DNA of 44,165 bases from positions 1 to 44,165 of IMG/VR virus record IMGVR_UViG_3300021963_000230; one strand, written 5' to 3'. The stretch comes from a virus. The notes beneath the pieces were generated by a model that saw nothing but the letters and a program-made list of their open reading frames with translations, searched no databases and was not told the origin of the DNA. How positions within the stretch are numbered: position 1 is the stretch's first letter; the number at the start of each line of letters is the position of its first letter. Of the stretch, positions 23,099-30,662 are shown piece after piece. Made by a program: the position numbers and the translations under genes.

Positions 23099-23809
23099 CT
23101 AGTTGGCGCCTGCTTCGGCTTTCAACAACCTGGCTTTGTCGGGATCCTTCGAGAGAAGAATCATTTGCTGGGTTACGTTCCAGCTGTCCTTGAGCCAGGG
23201 GTTGGATTGGCCGGGCAGGGAGGTGGCGCGGGCACTACCCGTGACACCCATGCCGGCGCGGTTCGTGGCGGCAAAATGATGCTCGTAACCGCTGCCGGGG
23301 TTTTTTAAGTTGGCGATATACTCGCCAATCGGAACTTCCACGCCGCCGACATAAGCCACAGGCTGTCCTTCTTTGGCGCGTAAGTTCTCCTGCACCAAAC
23401 GATACAGCTGATCGGGTGCCAGTGCACCAGCAGAAGAGAGTTGGGCGATGGTACCGGCGCGGAGTTGTTCCTGTGAATAACCCTGGCGCACTTGCTCGAC
23501 TTCCGATTCTTTTTCGGCCAGCTGTTGTTTGAGGGTGGCAACAGTTTGTTGGGCCTCTTCCCAGAGGGTTTTGAATTCGCCGGATTCGGCCAATTTGGCG
23601 GTTTTGGCGGATTCCTGTGCTTGGCGCAGTTCTTCGATTTGCTGCTGCAGGGATTCGCGGTTTTCGCGGTCCTTGCGGCGCTCGGCGATCAACTCTTGGT
23701 TTTTCGCACGCAATGCTTCGAGTTGGGCGGCCAGATCGGAGCTTTCAGCCACAGGCTGAGGGGCAACAGGCTCCACAGGAGTGACTGCTGCTTGCTGTTC
23801 TTCAGGCAC
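23099..23809 (-). CDS. Capsid scaffolding protein (236 aa)
   Basis: Acidic Pro/Gln-rich N-terminus, then about 100 residues of heptad coiled coil (LAAQLEALRAKNQELIAERR, ESLQQQIEELRQAQESAKTA, LKQQLAEKESEVEQVRQGY). The C-terminal part is basic and ends KARLLKAEAGAN. Such a composition and its place directly before the coat gene define a scaffold, which is removed during capsid maturation. No protease domain is seen here or nearby. Confidence 0.85.
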   Translation of the reverse strand: MPEEQQAAVTPVEPVAPQPVAESSDLAAQLEALRAKNQELIAERRKDRENRESLQQQIEELRQAQESAKTAKLAESGEFKTLWEEAQQTVATLKQQLAEKESEVEQVRQGYSQEQLRAGTIAQLSSAGALAPDQLYRLVQENLRAKEGQPVAYVGGVEVPIGEYIANLKNPGSGYEHHFAATNRAGMGVTGSARATSLPGQSNPWLKDSWNVTQQMILLSKDPDKARLLKAEAGAN

Positions 23810-23851
23810 GGTTGTGTATCACTTGGACGGTTTTAGTTTACAAGAGAAGAG

Positions 23852-24565
23852 TTAATACGTTCCATCATTAGTTGAGGCGGGATCGCCGGGGTCGCCTTTG
23901 TCGCCTCGGGGAATGGTGAAATTCAGGATTGCGGCGGTGCTGGTGCCACTGTTGGTGACAATGACGGTGGTGCCGGGGGAGCCGGTGTTGACGGAGCCGA
24001 TGGTGATGGTGCCGGCGGGGCCGGTGTCGCCGGTGGCGCCCGTAGCGCCTGTTGCTCCAGTGGGGCCTGGGTCGCCTTGGGGGCCGGCAGGTCCTGTTTC
24101 ACCTTGCGGGCCTTGCTCGCCTTGGGGGCCAGCGGGGCCGGTTGCACCAGTTGGACCGGCAGGGCCGGTGGCGCCGGTTTCGCCTTGTGGGCCCTGGGGG
24201 CCGGTGGCGCCTGCAGCGCCGGCAGGGCCTGCTTCGCCTTGGGGACCTTGGGGGCCGGTCGCGCCAGCGGGGCCGGCGGGACCTTGAGGGCCGGGTTCAC
24301 CCTGGGGGCCGGGTTGCGCTTCGCCGACGGTTAGTCCGCTGACCTGGGCGCGGGTGGCAAGTTCCACGCCGGTGGGCCAGCTGGCGGCCTTGGGGCCGTA
24401 GAGCGTCAGGCTTTTGGTGTCGATGTACCAGTCGCCGGTGGTGCCTAATTTTGCGGGCGGGGGGCCCTTGCCGGCGTGGATGGTGTTGATGCTGTCGACA
24501 CGCTTGGTGAGGCGTACCAGTGAGGTGATCTGGGCGAGCGTGAGTTGCTCGGTGTAGGTGGCCAT
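23852..24565 (-). CDS. Collagen-like virion protein (237 aa)
   Basis: Residues 1-80 are a non-collagen head ([39 protein letters not shown]). Residues about 86-185 are Gly-X-Y repeats rich in [13 protein letters not shown] and [10 protein letters not shown] beta-type domain follows ([20 protein letters not shown], then [14 protein letters not shown]), ending TNDGTY. Such proteins form trimeric triple helices. Encoded between portal and scaffold, it is more likely a head or neck fibre than a tail fibre. Its ATG overlaps the portal stop by one base. Confidence 0.85.
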   Translation of the reverse strand: MATYTEQLTLAQITSLVRLTKRVDSINTIHAGKGPPPAKLGTTGDWYIDTKSLTLYGPKAASWPTGVELATRAQVSGLTVGEAQPGPQGEPGPQGPAGPAGATGPQGPQGEAGPAGAAGATGPQGPQGETGATGPAGPTGATGPAGPQGEQGPQGETGPAGPQGDPGPTGATGATGATGDTGPAGTITIGSVNTGSPGTTVIVTNSGTSTAAILNFTIPRGDKGDPGDPASTNDGTY

Positions 24566-26044
24566 TAGCGGGACAGCAGCTCAATCAGACGGTCCACGCG
24601 GTCGGGCGTCATTTCGGCGCGTTCGTTCATGTCGTCCTCGCCGGTGTTTTCGTTGGCCTCGATCAGCTCCGGGGCTTCCATGCTGTCGCTGGCTTCTTCG
24701 GCCTCGTCCTCGACGTTGATGTTGTCGGGGAGGACTTCGCCGCGGCGCAGGATCTCCAGCAGCATGGCGTCGCTGATCTTGCCCATCTGGTTCAGTTGGG
24801 TCAGCACCGAGACGTCTTGGCCGATAAGGCGGTAGTAGTCGAAGTCGCGGTCGATGGTGATTTCGGGTGGTTCCATGCCGACGTACTCGGCGGCGAAGGC
24901 GAACGCTTGGTTGAGGGCGCTTTCCAGTTCTTGGCTGATGATCGAGAGGACGCTGTTGGCTTGGGCTTGGTCGATGCGCTTGGCCTCGGCAGACTCGGCG
25001 ACGAATTTTTGGCCGAAGAGTTTGGTAACGCCAAGCGTCGACATTTGGCTCTCCAGGGATTGGAGTTCGGCCATTTGGGCTTCGAAGCTGGTGGCATCGG
25101 CCTGTACGTAGTACGCCTTGTTGCCCGGTTGCATGGCGATGGCGTAGTTGACGCCCATCGTTGCCGAGCCGGTCGTGTCGTCCCAGCCCTCTAGGACGAG
25201 GGTGGGCATGGCGGCGATGTGGAGGGCGTGGATAAGGTCGGCTTGGCGCTGGTAATGGGTGATGTTGAGGTTGGCGATGTCCAGCAGCGGGGGTTGGGAG
25301 ATCAGCAGGCCGCGGCGGTTGCTGTAGATCGGGACCAGGGGGATTTCGTCGAGGCTGTAGCCGCCGGTGGAGCTGAATTCGACGACTTCTTGACCCAGCG
25401 TGTAGAGGTCGTAGCGGCCGGGGTAGATCACCCGCATTTGCTCGATCTGTTCTTCGCCGAATTCGTTGATAGGGGCGGACGTCGTAGTCGTGGATGCGGA
25501 CTTGGGTGAGACGGTTGGTACCTGGTTCCTTGCGCCAGCCCCAGATCTGGGGAGCGTCGACGTGGACGAAGTAGGGGCGGCGGCCCATGGCACGCTCTTC
25601 TGCCAGGTTGATCGCGCCAGCGGCAGGGGGGTAGTCGACCAGGATGGCGCTGTGGCCGTAGGTAAGACTACTTACTAGGGCGCGGCGGGCGTATTCGTTG
25701 ATGTTCGAGCCCAGGCCGTCGATGTTTTGGGCGAGTTCCAGCCAGTAGGGGTCGCCTTCGATGTGGATGGGTTTGCGGAGGATGGCGCCGGCGGCGGTTT
25801 CGATTAGGCGGTTGGTGTAAGGGCTGAGGACGCTGCGGTCGACGCGGGTTTGATAGGCGTCGTCGTCTTCGCGGGGTTCTTGGGGGAGGTATGTTTCGCT
25901 CAGGTCACGTAGGTAGTTGGTGCCGTTAGTGACGGCGGCCATGACGCTCCAGTCGGGCATCATGGCGATGACTTCCAAGCTGCGGACAAACGGGGATTCG
26001 CTGACTACAGCTCCAGTCGGTGGGATGTTGGCGCTGTAGACCAC
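24565..26044 (-). CDS. Portal protein, DUF4055-like, with a frame break near 25472
   Basis: Frame 1 from ATG 26044 encodes about 191 residues of good portal sequence ([78 protein letters not shown]). It then turns into a low-complexity Arg/Pro frame. The continuing portal sequence ([80 protein letters not shown]) is in the +1 frame and ends at 24565. Omitting one base of the CCCC run (25472-25475) restores one protein of about 490 residues, normal for this family. A sequencing/assembly slip is the simplest explanation. The portal is the dodecameric DNA gate of the capsid. Confidence 0.85.
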
Positions 26045-26097
26045 GGCTTGACTCCTACTTTGTACCTATTTTGGCACTAGAGATCTAGGTGTGTCTC

Positions 26098-26286
26098 GTG
26101 CGCGAGTGGAATACGCCCGTGCGGGAACCGTGGAACGCATTGATTCATCAGTGTTTGAAGGGCGTTGATAATCACATGCACCAGTACATGGAGACTGGGA
26201 ATGTTTGGCATTTAGAGAAGGCGGATACGTTGAGAAAATATGTGTTGGAGTTGAAGATGTGGATTCATAAAGTTGAGGGAAGATAG
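26098..26286 (+). CDS. Conserved small phage protein, rightward (62 aa)
   Basis: GTG 26098 preceded by TAGG; a GTG at 26089 would add three residues. The sequence (VREWNTPVREPWNALIHQCL, HLEKADTLRKYVLELKMWIH) is alpha-helical. I recognise its pattern from small proteins recurrent in cyanophages, of unknown function. It is encoded against the structural operon, filling exactly the gap between the portal start and the stop of the gene at 26287. Confidence 0.6.
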   Translation: MREWNTPVREPWNALIHQCLKGVDNHMHQYMETGNVWHLEKADTLRKYVLELKMWIHKVEGR

Positions 26287-26559
26287 TCACCATTTCACCT
26301 TGGCGCTCCACCAGGCAGCGCTCATTTTGCCTTTGGCGATATTTTGGGCGTGGCGTGCTTTGAACGATGCCCTTCTGGCCTTGTCTGCTGCTGACTCTCC
26401 TTTTTGTGCTGGTGAGCCAGATACGCCCTGTTGGCCGAAACGGATGAGTTTTACCGTGTCGCCTTCTTTGGCGAGGACGACGTGGGACTTTTTCGGGTGG
26501 TTGGGGGTGCGCTTGGGCTTGTTGTAGCCCTCGAATTTTTCGCCGCGGTACTCAATCAT
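26287..26559 (-). CDS. Basic protein, DUF6321-like (90 aa)
   Basis: ATG 26559. Sequence: EYRGEKFEGYNKPKRTPNHP, then VLAKEGDTVKLIRFGQQGVS and RRASFKARHAQNIAKGKMSA, ending AAWWSAKVKW. The VKLIRFGQQGV and SFKARH...GKMSA(A)YW pattern belongs to a family of small phage proteins of unknown function. Strong positive charge and location among virion genes suggest packaging with DNA. Its start overlaps the upstream acidic protein gene by 8 bases. Confidence 0.7.
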   Translation of the reverse strand: MIEYRGEKFEGYNKPKRTPNHPKKSHVVLAKEGDTVKLIRFGQQGVSGSPAQKGESAADKARRASFKARHAQNIAKGKMSAAWWSAKVKW

Positions 26560-26749
26560 CGTCCTCTTCCTCGTCTTCGGGGTTTTCGATGGGCACCAGC
26601 ACTTCGATGCCGAGGGCAAGCATCTTGATGAAGTTGCCCAGGGTGTCAGGCACGGAAGGGGTTTTGAAAACGAAGGTGGCGTGCGTGATGCCCTCCTCGC
26701 CGTCAATTTCGATGTGCAGGCAGCTGCCGGTGATGGTCTGGATCGTCAT
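26552..26749 (-). CDS. Acidic small virion-region protein (65 aa)
   Basis: ATG 26749 shares its A with the preceding stop (TAATG). The product is beta-rich (TIQTITGSCLHIEIDGEEGI, THATFVFKT) and ends in a run of Glu and Asp (NPEDEEEDDD). The opposite charge of its neighbour (26287-26559) may be relevant, but no interaction is shown. Unknown function. Confidence 0.6.
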   Translation of the reverse strand: MTIQTITGSCLHIEIDGEEGITHATFVFKTPSVPDTLGNFIKMLALGIEVLVPIENPEDEEEDDD

Positions 26750-27099
26750 TAGCCGTGGTAAGCGACGGCAATGTGGGGGGTGACGCTGGGTGTGCCAGAG
26801 CTGATGGAGGAGATGCGGACGCGGATCTTGGCGGCGGGTTTGCCGTCGTAGAAATAGGCGTATTCGCCGTTGGAGTTGATGGTTTTGCCGTTATCGATGG
26901 TGAACCAGTTGCCGTTGCCGTTGAAGCTGCACTCCAGGGCGAGTTGGAAGTTGGCGCCGCCGGTGACGGTTACGGCAAAGGTGTAGCTGGGGGACTGGGC
27001 GGGGACTTCCATCCAGTCGTTGACGGCAGTAAGGGTGCCGCCGGTGTACTCAACAAGGTTGGTGAAGTAGTCCTTGGCGGTTAGAGCGACGGCGGCCAT
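26749..27099 (-). CDS. Beta-rich virion protein candidate (116 aa)
   Basis: Sequence alternates strands with Gly/Asn turns (YTFAVTVTGGANFQLALECS, FNGNGNWFTIDNGKTINSNG, KIRVRISSISSGTPSVTPHI), the look of a jelly-roll or Ig-like decoration domain. Located between the terminase-linked basic proteins and the portal. Possible head decoration protein; the assignment is by fold impression and position only. Confidence 0.6.
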   Translation of the reverse strand: MAAVALTAKDYFTNLVEYTGGTLTAVNDWMEVPAQSPSYTFAVTVTGGANFQLALECSFNGNGNWFTIDNGKTINSNGEYAYFYDGKPAAKIRVRISSISSGTPSVTPHIAVAYHG

Positions 27100-27101
27100 G
27101 G

Positions 27102-27257
27102 TTATTTGCTCCGTTTTTTGGCGGTTTTGGCGGCAGCTTTGAAGGCGGCGGCGGTTGGGGCGCCCTTGGTGCCAGGCTTACGCATTTTTTCGCCGCTGCC
27201 GGCTGCGATGCGCTTGCGTTTGGCCTGGATATTGCTGTAGAGACCGCGTTTGGCCAT
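27102..27257 (-). CDS. Small Lys-rich protein (51 aa)
   Basis: ATG 27257 overlaps the preceding stop by one base. MAKRGLYSNIQAKRKRIAAG is followed by SGEKMRKPGTKGAPTAAAFK and a Lys-rich end. This is a recurring type of short basic protein in phages, of uncertain function, likely nucleic-acid or capsid associated. It forms a tandem with the basic protein 27257-27445 between TerL and portal. Confidence 0.65.
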   Translation of the reverse strand: MAKRGLYSNIQAKRKRIAAGSGEKMRKPGTKGAPTAAAFKAAAKTAKKRSK

Positions 27258-27445
27258 TACTTCTTACCTTTTTTGGTGGATTTTTTGGGTTTTGCCATGC
27301 CGGCTTCGCTCATGGCGATGGCGATTGCCTGTTTGCGGGACTTCACCACGGGGCCTTTCTTGCTGCCCGAGTGCAGTTCGCCTTTGCCGTACTCACGCAT
27401 GACCTTGGCGACCTTTTTCTGGGCTTTAGTTGGTTTTTTGGCCAT
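27257..27445 (-). CDS. DUF6496-like small basic protein (62 aa)
   Basis: Start ATG 27445 (MAKKPTKAQKKVAKVMREYG), chosen over an upstream in-frame ATG at 27469 that would lie inside the terL coding end. The segment SGSKKGPVVKSRKQAIAIAM then SEAG is the signature of DUF6496, a family of short basic phage and bacterial proteins of unknown function. It overlaps the next gene by one base. Confidence 0.7.
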   Translation of the reverse strand: MAKKPTKAQKKVAKVMREYGKGELHSGSKKGPVVKSRKQAIAIAMSEAGMAKPKKSTKKGKK

Positions 27446-27458
27446 GGTTTTCCAGCTG

Positions 27459-28709
27459 TTACCACACACGATAGGAGGTCTTTCCGAGGTTCTCTGGCTT
27501 GGCGAGGTTGAAAGTTTGGAGGCATAGGTAGCCCAAAGCGTCGAATGCGTGGTCTACGCCGAGATTTTTGTTGGGGAGGCCGGTTCCAGGGGCATAAGTC
27601 AAGGTGCGGAGGGATTTGATGAGTTCTTTGCAGCGGGGGTGGATGAAGAGGCGGCGGGTTCCAGAGGCATCCAGCAGGGCGGTGTTGACGCAGGTGATTT
27701 TGTCGCGGATTTTCCAGGGGTTTCGGGGGCTGGAGACGGTAAATCCGCTCTTGCGGAGGATGTTGTGGTCGGTGGCGCCAACGCCCGATGTTTTGCGGGC
27801 GCCGCCGGTGGGGTCCGGGCAGGCGATGATGCGGCGCTCCACGCCGTAGCGGGTCTGGATTTCTTCGCAGAGGTCCCAGGTGGTGGCGCCGCCGGTCATG
27901 ATGATTTCGTCGAAGACCCAGAGCACGTCGCCTTTTTTGACCGCGCAGACCGCGGACATGGGGTCGACGTTGAAGTCCACGCCAAGGAGTAGGGGGAGGA
28001 CCGGGAGGTCTTGCACCACGCTGTCGATGTTGTCGTCGCTGAATGAGACGGCGACGAGACCGCTGAGATTTTCGAAGCTGGCCTCGAATTCTTGGCGGAA
28101 GGTGCGGGCGTCGAGTTGGGCGCGGGCAGCCTCGATTTCCTCCGGGGGGACGTTATCGCCGTCGATGGTCGTAAATTGCCAGCGGCTCCAGTCAGAGTCG
28201 CCGCTGTCGGCGTATTGCCAGAGTTCGTAGAACCAGCTGGCGGTGCCGTCTGGGGTGGAGATGAACAATGCCCAGCCTTGTTTGTCGGCGAGGGCGGGGC
28301 GGATGACTTCGAACCAGACTTCGCTGGACATGAACGCGGCTTCGTCGAGCACCACGCCAGCCAGGCTGCGGCCTCGTAGGGCCATGGCGTTTTCAGTGCC
28401 CTTCAGTTCGATGGTTGAGCCGTTCACCAGCTCGATTTTCAGGTCGGTCTCGTTCTTGGACTTGATCCAGGCTTTTGGGACTAGCTTTTTCATTACCTTC
28501 CAGGCAATGTCTTTCGCCATCCGGTATGTAGGGGCCGCATAGAAGAATGTTTCGCCCGGCCTTTCGATCGCCCCACGCAGCAACTCGATACATGACAGGT
28601 AGCTCTTGCCGAAGCGGCGGCCGGCTACCAATACTCTGAAGCGTTTACGGCTGGAGAAAACTTGTCCCTGGGCGTAGCGGAGGGAGAGCGTTCCAGCCGT
28701 TTCGGCCAT
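27459..28709 (-). CDS. terL: Terminase large subunit (416 aa)
   Basis: ATPase domain: Walker A AGRRFGKS at 29-36, Walker B GVVLDEAAF at 118-126 (Asp122, Glu123), coupling motif FISTPDG at 149-155. RNase H-like nuclease domain: LGVDFNVDP at 242-250 (first Asp), FDEII at 266-270, CPDPTGG near 294, and DHAFDALGY near the end. It cuts concatemeric DNA and drives packaging through the portal. Length of 416 is slightly short but complete. The downstream small basic genes follow within 15 bases. Confidence 0.93.
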   Translation of the reverse strand: MAETAGTLSLRYAQGQVFSSRKRFRVLVAGRRFGKSYLSCIELLRGAIERPGETFFYAAPTYRMAKDIAWKVMKKLVPKAWIKSKNETDLKIELVNGSTIELKGTENAMALRGRSLAGVVLDEAAFMSSEVWFEVIRPALADKQGWALFISTPDGTASWFYELWQYADSGDSDWSRWQFTTIDGDNVPPEEIEAARAQLDARTFRQEFEASFENLSGLVAVSFSDDNIDSVVQDLPVLPLLLGVDFNVDPMSAVCAVKKGDVLWVFDEIIMTGGATTWDLCEEIQTRYGVERRIIACPDPTGGARKTSGVGATDHNILRKSGFTVSSPRNPWKIRDKITCVNTALLDASGTRRLFIHPRCKELIKSLRTLTYAPGTGLPNKNLGVDHAFDALGYLCLQTFNLAKPENLGKTSYRVW

Positions 28710-28929
28710 TTTGTAGGTGACGGGTACCTTCTAGGGTATTACAGGAATTGAACCCCTGCCCCCGGGTGTGTAACAGGGGAAGGAAATGGGAATGTGTCAG
28801 CAGGTTCCCTGGTCCCCGCCCCGTGCGGCCAGGATCCGAACCCCACCCCGTGTTACGGTTTGTTACAGCCCGGGCACCGTGGGGGCGTGGTGGTGTTACA
28901 CTTAAGGGGTCAAACAGGCAAGCCCCGCC
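28710..28929. other. Divergent regulatory gap between terL and a rightward ORF
   Basis: 220 bases without a gene. Several GTTAC/TGTTAC repeats occur (28851-28900), and an extended -10-like TGTTACACT (28894-28902) lies about 28 bases before the rightward ATG 28930. Two stretches resemble tRNA T-arms (GGTTCAATTCC and GGTTCGGATCC on the minus strand) but no complete tRNA can be folded. Confidence 0.45.
28894..28902 (+). promoter_or_regulatory. Extended -10-like element
   Basis: TG-T-TACACT matches an extended -10 promoter 27 bases before the ATG at 28930. No -35 match is present 17 bases upstream, as is usual for extended -10 promoters. Inferred only. Confidence 0.35.
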
Positions 28930-29118
28930 ATGACCTCCGTTCGCATCGCAGCCGAAGCCCTTCGTGCTCACGGCATCCACTGCCGCCGCGATCCTCTCGC
29001 TGTTGGCCGCTGGCTCGCTGAGGTCGACATGGTGCAGTATTGCGTAGGCGGCCTGGCCCTGGTTGCAGCCGCCGCCAGTGATGACCCCATAGCCTCACTG
29101 GAAGCGGCCTGCAGCTGA
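28930..29118 (+). CDS. Small HTH-like protein (62 aa)
   Basis: ATG 28930. An alpha-helical sequence (IAAEALRAHGIHCRRDPLAV, GRWLAEVDMVQYCVGGLALV) is followed by an Ala-rich helix. The first 40 residues could fold as a minimal winged helix, but the match is loose. It is a monocistronic rightward unit between the two terminase genes, with its own promoter-like element and terminator, so it may be expressed at another time than the late genes. Confidence 0.55.
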   Translation: MTSVRIAAEALRAHGIHCRRDPLAVGRWLAEVDMVQYCVGGLALVAAAASDDPIASLEAACS

Positions 29119-29133
29119 TCGGCAGGCACAAAG

Positions 29134-29157
29134 AAGGCCCCCCGCAAGGGGGGCCTT
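29134..29157. terminator. Bidirectional Rho-independent terminator
   Basis: AAGGCCCCCC, loop GCAA, GGGGGGCCTT. The 10-bp stem with a GNRA loop is followed on the plus strand by TTGTTGTG and on the minus strand by TTCTTTG. It ends the rightward gene at 28930 and the leftward gene at 29171. Confidence 0.9.
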
Positions 29158-29170
29158 GTTGTGTGCGGAC

Positions 29171-29308
29171 TTAGCGGCTGGCGTCCAAGTAGAGGGCACC
29201 AGCACCAGCCAGCACCAGCAAGCCGGTAAGGGGAAAGAAGCTGCAGCAGGCCGCGCCAGCGAACAGCAGGCCGGCGGCAAGCTTGGGGTTGATGGGAGGG
29301 TGAGCCAT
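29171..29308 (-). CDS. Small hydrophobic membrane protein (45 aa)
   Basis: ATG 29308 with AGGAC 8 bases upstream. After a short polar start (MAHPPINPK) almost the whole protein is apolar: LAAGLLFAGAACCSFF and LTGLLVLAGAGALYL. These could be two short spans or one kinked one, ending DASR. It is separated from the lysis genes by 24 kb, so a holin role is only one option; membrane-stress or superinfection functions are others. Confidence 0.6.
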   Translation of the reverse strand: MAHPPINPKLAAGLLFAGAACCSFFPLTGLLVLAGAGALYLDASR

Positions 29309-29393
29309 GGGTCGGTGTCCTTTGGTTGACTTACACAGTAGAACATGGCCGGCAGCCGGGCCGATGTTCAACGTGTTACAAAGTAATAAACCG

Positions 29394-29897
29394 TCATGAT
29401 CGCTTGTCGTCGATCTCCACCCGAAGCACCGGGGCCGCGGCGGCCTGCGCCTCCGGCCCGGCAACTTCCCCAACGACCTTGCCCAGGCTGTCGAGCACTT
29501 GGGCCGCAGTCTGCAGCTGGCCCTTCCGGATCGCGGCGTTGAACAGCTTAGTCCGCATGGTCTGCAGCCTTGCGAGCATGTTCTCCCTATCACGGTTCCA
29601 GTCTTCCGCGTTCCACTTGTTGACAGCTTCCCAGTCCCGCCAAGCTGTCGCCACAGAAACACCCTCACGATCAGCGTGTTCTAGAACCAGCTGGCGAGCA
29701 CTAAGTCCGTCAAGCTGTCGCCGATAAAGTCGCTGTTGCCGCTGTTCGATCAGCGCGTTAGGGTTTCGCACCCCATAGGGTCGCTGTTTGTTTTCTACAG
29801 TTTCCGCCGTAACTTCCGGCGCTTCGGTGTTAGCTTCCGGCTGTTCGGTCACTGTTAAGATCCCCAGGCTGTTTGCTTCAATCTTAAGCGCAGCCAC
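29394..29897 (-). CDS. Terminase small subunit candidate (167 aa)
   Basis: GTG at 29897, directly at the foot of a terminator; no clear Shine-Dalgarno. After a variable acidic N-terminus there is a helix-turn-helix-like region at about 55-95 (QRLYRRQLDGLSARQLVLEH, REGVSVATAWRDWEAVNKWN), then a helical oligomerisation part (RENMLARLQTMRTKLFNAAI, TAAQVLDSLGKVVGE). This layout fits small terminases that recognise the packaging site. Position upstream of terL supports it, though two small genes lie between. Confidence 0.7.
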   Translation of the reverse strand: MAALKIEANSLGILTVTEQPEANTEAPEVTAETVENKQRPYGVRNPNALIEQRQQRLYRRQLDGLSARQLVLEHADREGVSVATAWRDWEAVNKWNAEDWNRDRENMLARLQTMRTKLFNAAIRKGQLQTAAQVLDSLGKVVGEVAGPEAQAAAAPVLRVEIDDKRS

Positions 29898-29922
29898 AAA
29901 AAAGCGCCCCGATGGAGGGCGC
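29898..29922 (-). terminator. Rho-independent terminator upstream of terS
   Basis: Leftward: GCGCCC, 7-base loop, GGGCGC, then six Ts. It ends the transcript of the gene at 29945-30604 and isolates the terminase/structural unit. The T-tract touches the GTG start of the terminase small subunit. Confidence 0.85.
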
Positions 29923-29944
29923 CCTTAATCGGTGGCGGTGCTGG

Positions 29945-30604
29945 TCACACTGCACGGAACACCAGCCACTCACCGCCGCCGATGCTGTGCAGCCGGTAAC
30001 CGTCGCCAATCACCAGCTCACCCCAAGCCGCTTCCCAGTCAACGCAAGTTAGCGGCCATTCCATCTGATCCAGCTTGACGCCAAGGTCTTCGGCCAACTG
30101 CTGGGCATAGTCTGCCCCGGCCCGTTCCTCATTCCAGCCTTCGGCGCGGCCACAGTAGGAGTCTTCCACCGTATCGGGGTCGATTCCATCGGCGTCAAGT
30201 TCGGCAATTAGCTCAGCCCAGCCGGTGGGGTCATCGTTGCCCATGCCGAAGTGCCCCAGTGCTTCGGCCCAGCCTTCGTCAAGCCAAAAGCCAAAACAGG
30301 CACCGTCGCCTTCTTGGCTTCCGAAGTTAAAGCCGGTTGGCGCCAACTCCTGCAGGGCTTCCGTCAGTTCTTCCAGGGTGTGGCAGGCTTCGGCATCATC
30401 CCAATCCGACTCTCGGGAATCCTCGCCGACTAGTTTCTCCAGACTGGCCAACGTGGCAGGGCTGAGGGCTTCCGGCTTGTTTGCCGCCAGGGCCAGAACT
30501 TCGGCAACTGACCAGAACTTCGGCAGGAGATCCTCCGGCCGCAGGGTGTCGCAGCTGGCAATCCACGGGAAATGCGCCAGGGCTTCGGAGTTGTAGCGAG
30601 TCAT
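29945..30604 (-). CDS. Acidic protein with ArdA-like C-terminus (219 aa)
   Basis: The protein is very rich in Asp/Glu (e.g. DSRESDWDDAEACHTLEELT, IAELDADGIDPDTVEDSYCG). Near the end, WPLTCVDWEAAWGELVIGDG followed by GGEWLVFR resembles the C-terminal block of ArdA-type antirestriction proteins (…Y/C-V/I-D-x-E-A-x-x-x-E-L… then V-F-R). ArdA mimics DNA and blocks type I restriction enzymes. That function is inferred; the N-terminal 130 residues have no clear counterpart. Confidence 0.55.
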   Translation of the reverse strand: MTRYNSEALAHFPWIASCDTLRPEDLLPKFWSVAEVLALAANKPEALSPATLASLEKLVGEDSRESDWDDAEACHTLEELTEALQELAPTGFNFGSQEGDGACFGFWLDEGWAEALGHFGMGNDDPTGWAELIAELDADGIDPDTVEDSYCGRAEGWNEERAGADYAQQLAEDLGVKLDQMEWPLTCVDWEAAWGELVIGDGYRLHSIGGGEWLVFRAV

Positions 30605-30662
30605 GTGGTGAGCCTATGGGTTGGGTCTCGTGTGCAATGGTAGAACCGCTAACGCCCCGGCG

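Noticed and set aside
21965-23308. 447-codon plus-strand reading frame opposite the major capsid gene
   Set aside because: Gly/Val/His-rich shadow of the GC-ending codons of the capsid gene; the coat protein on the other strand is clear.
28736-28860. Two T-arm-like sequences suggesting tRNA genes on the minus strand
   Set aside because: GGTTCAATTCC and GGTTCGGATCC look like T-loops, but the T-stems have mismatches and no matching acceptor or anticodon arm lies upstream. No tRNA is called. A tRNA-derived attachment site is also not supported since no integrase is present.
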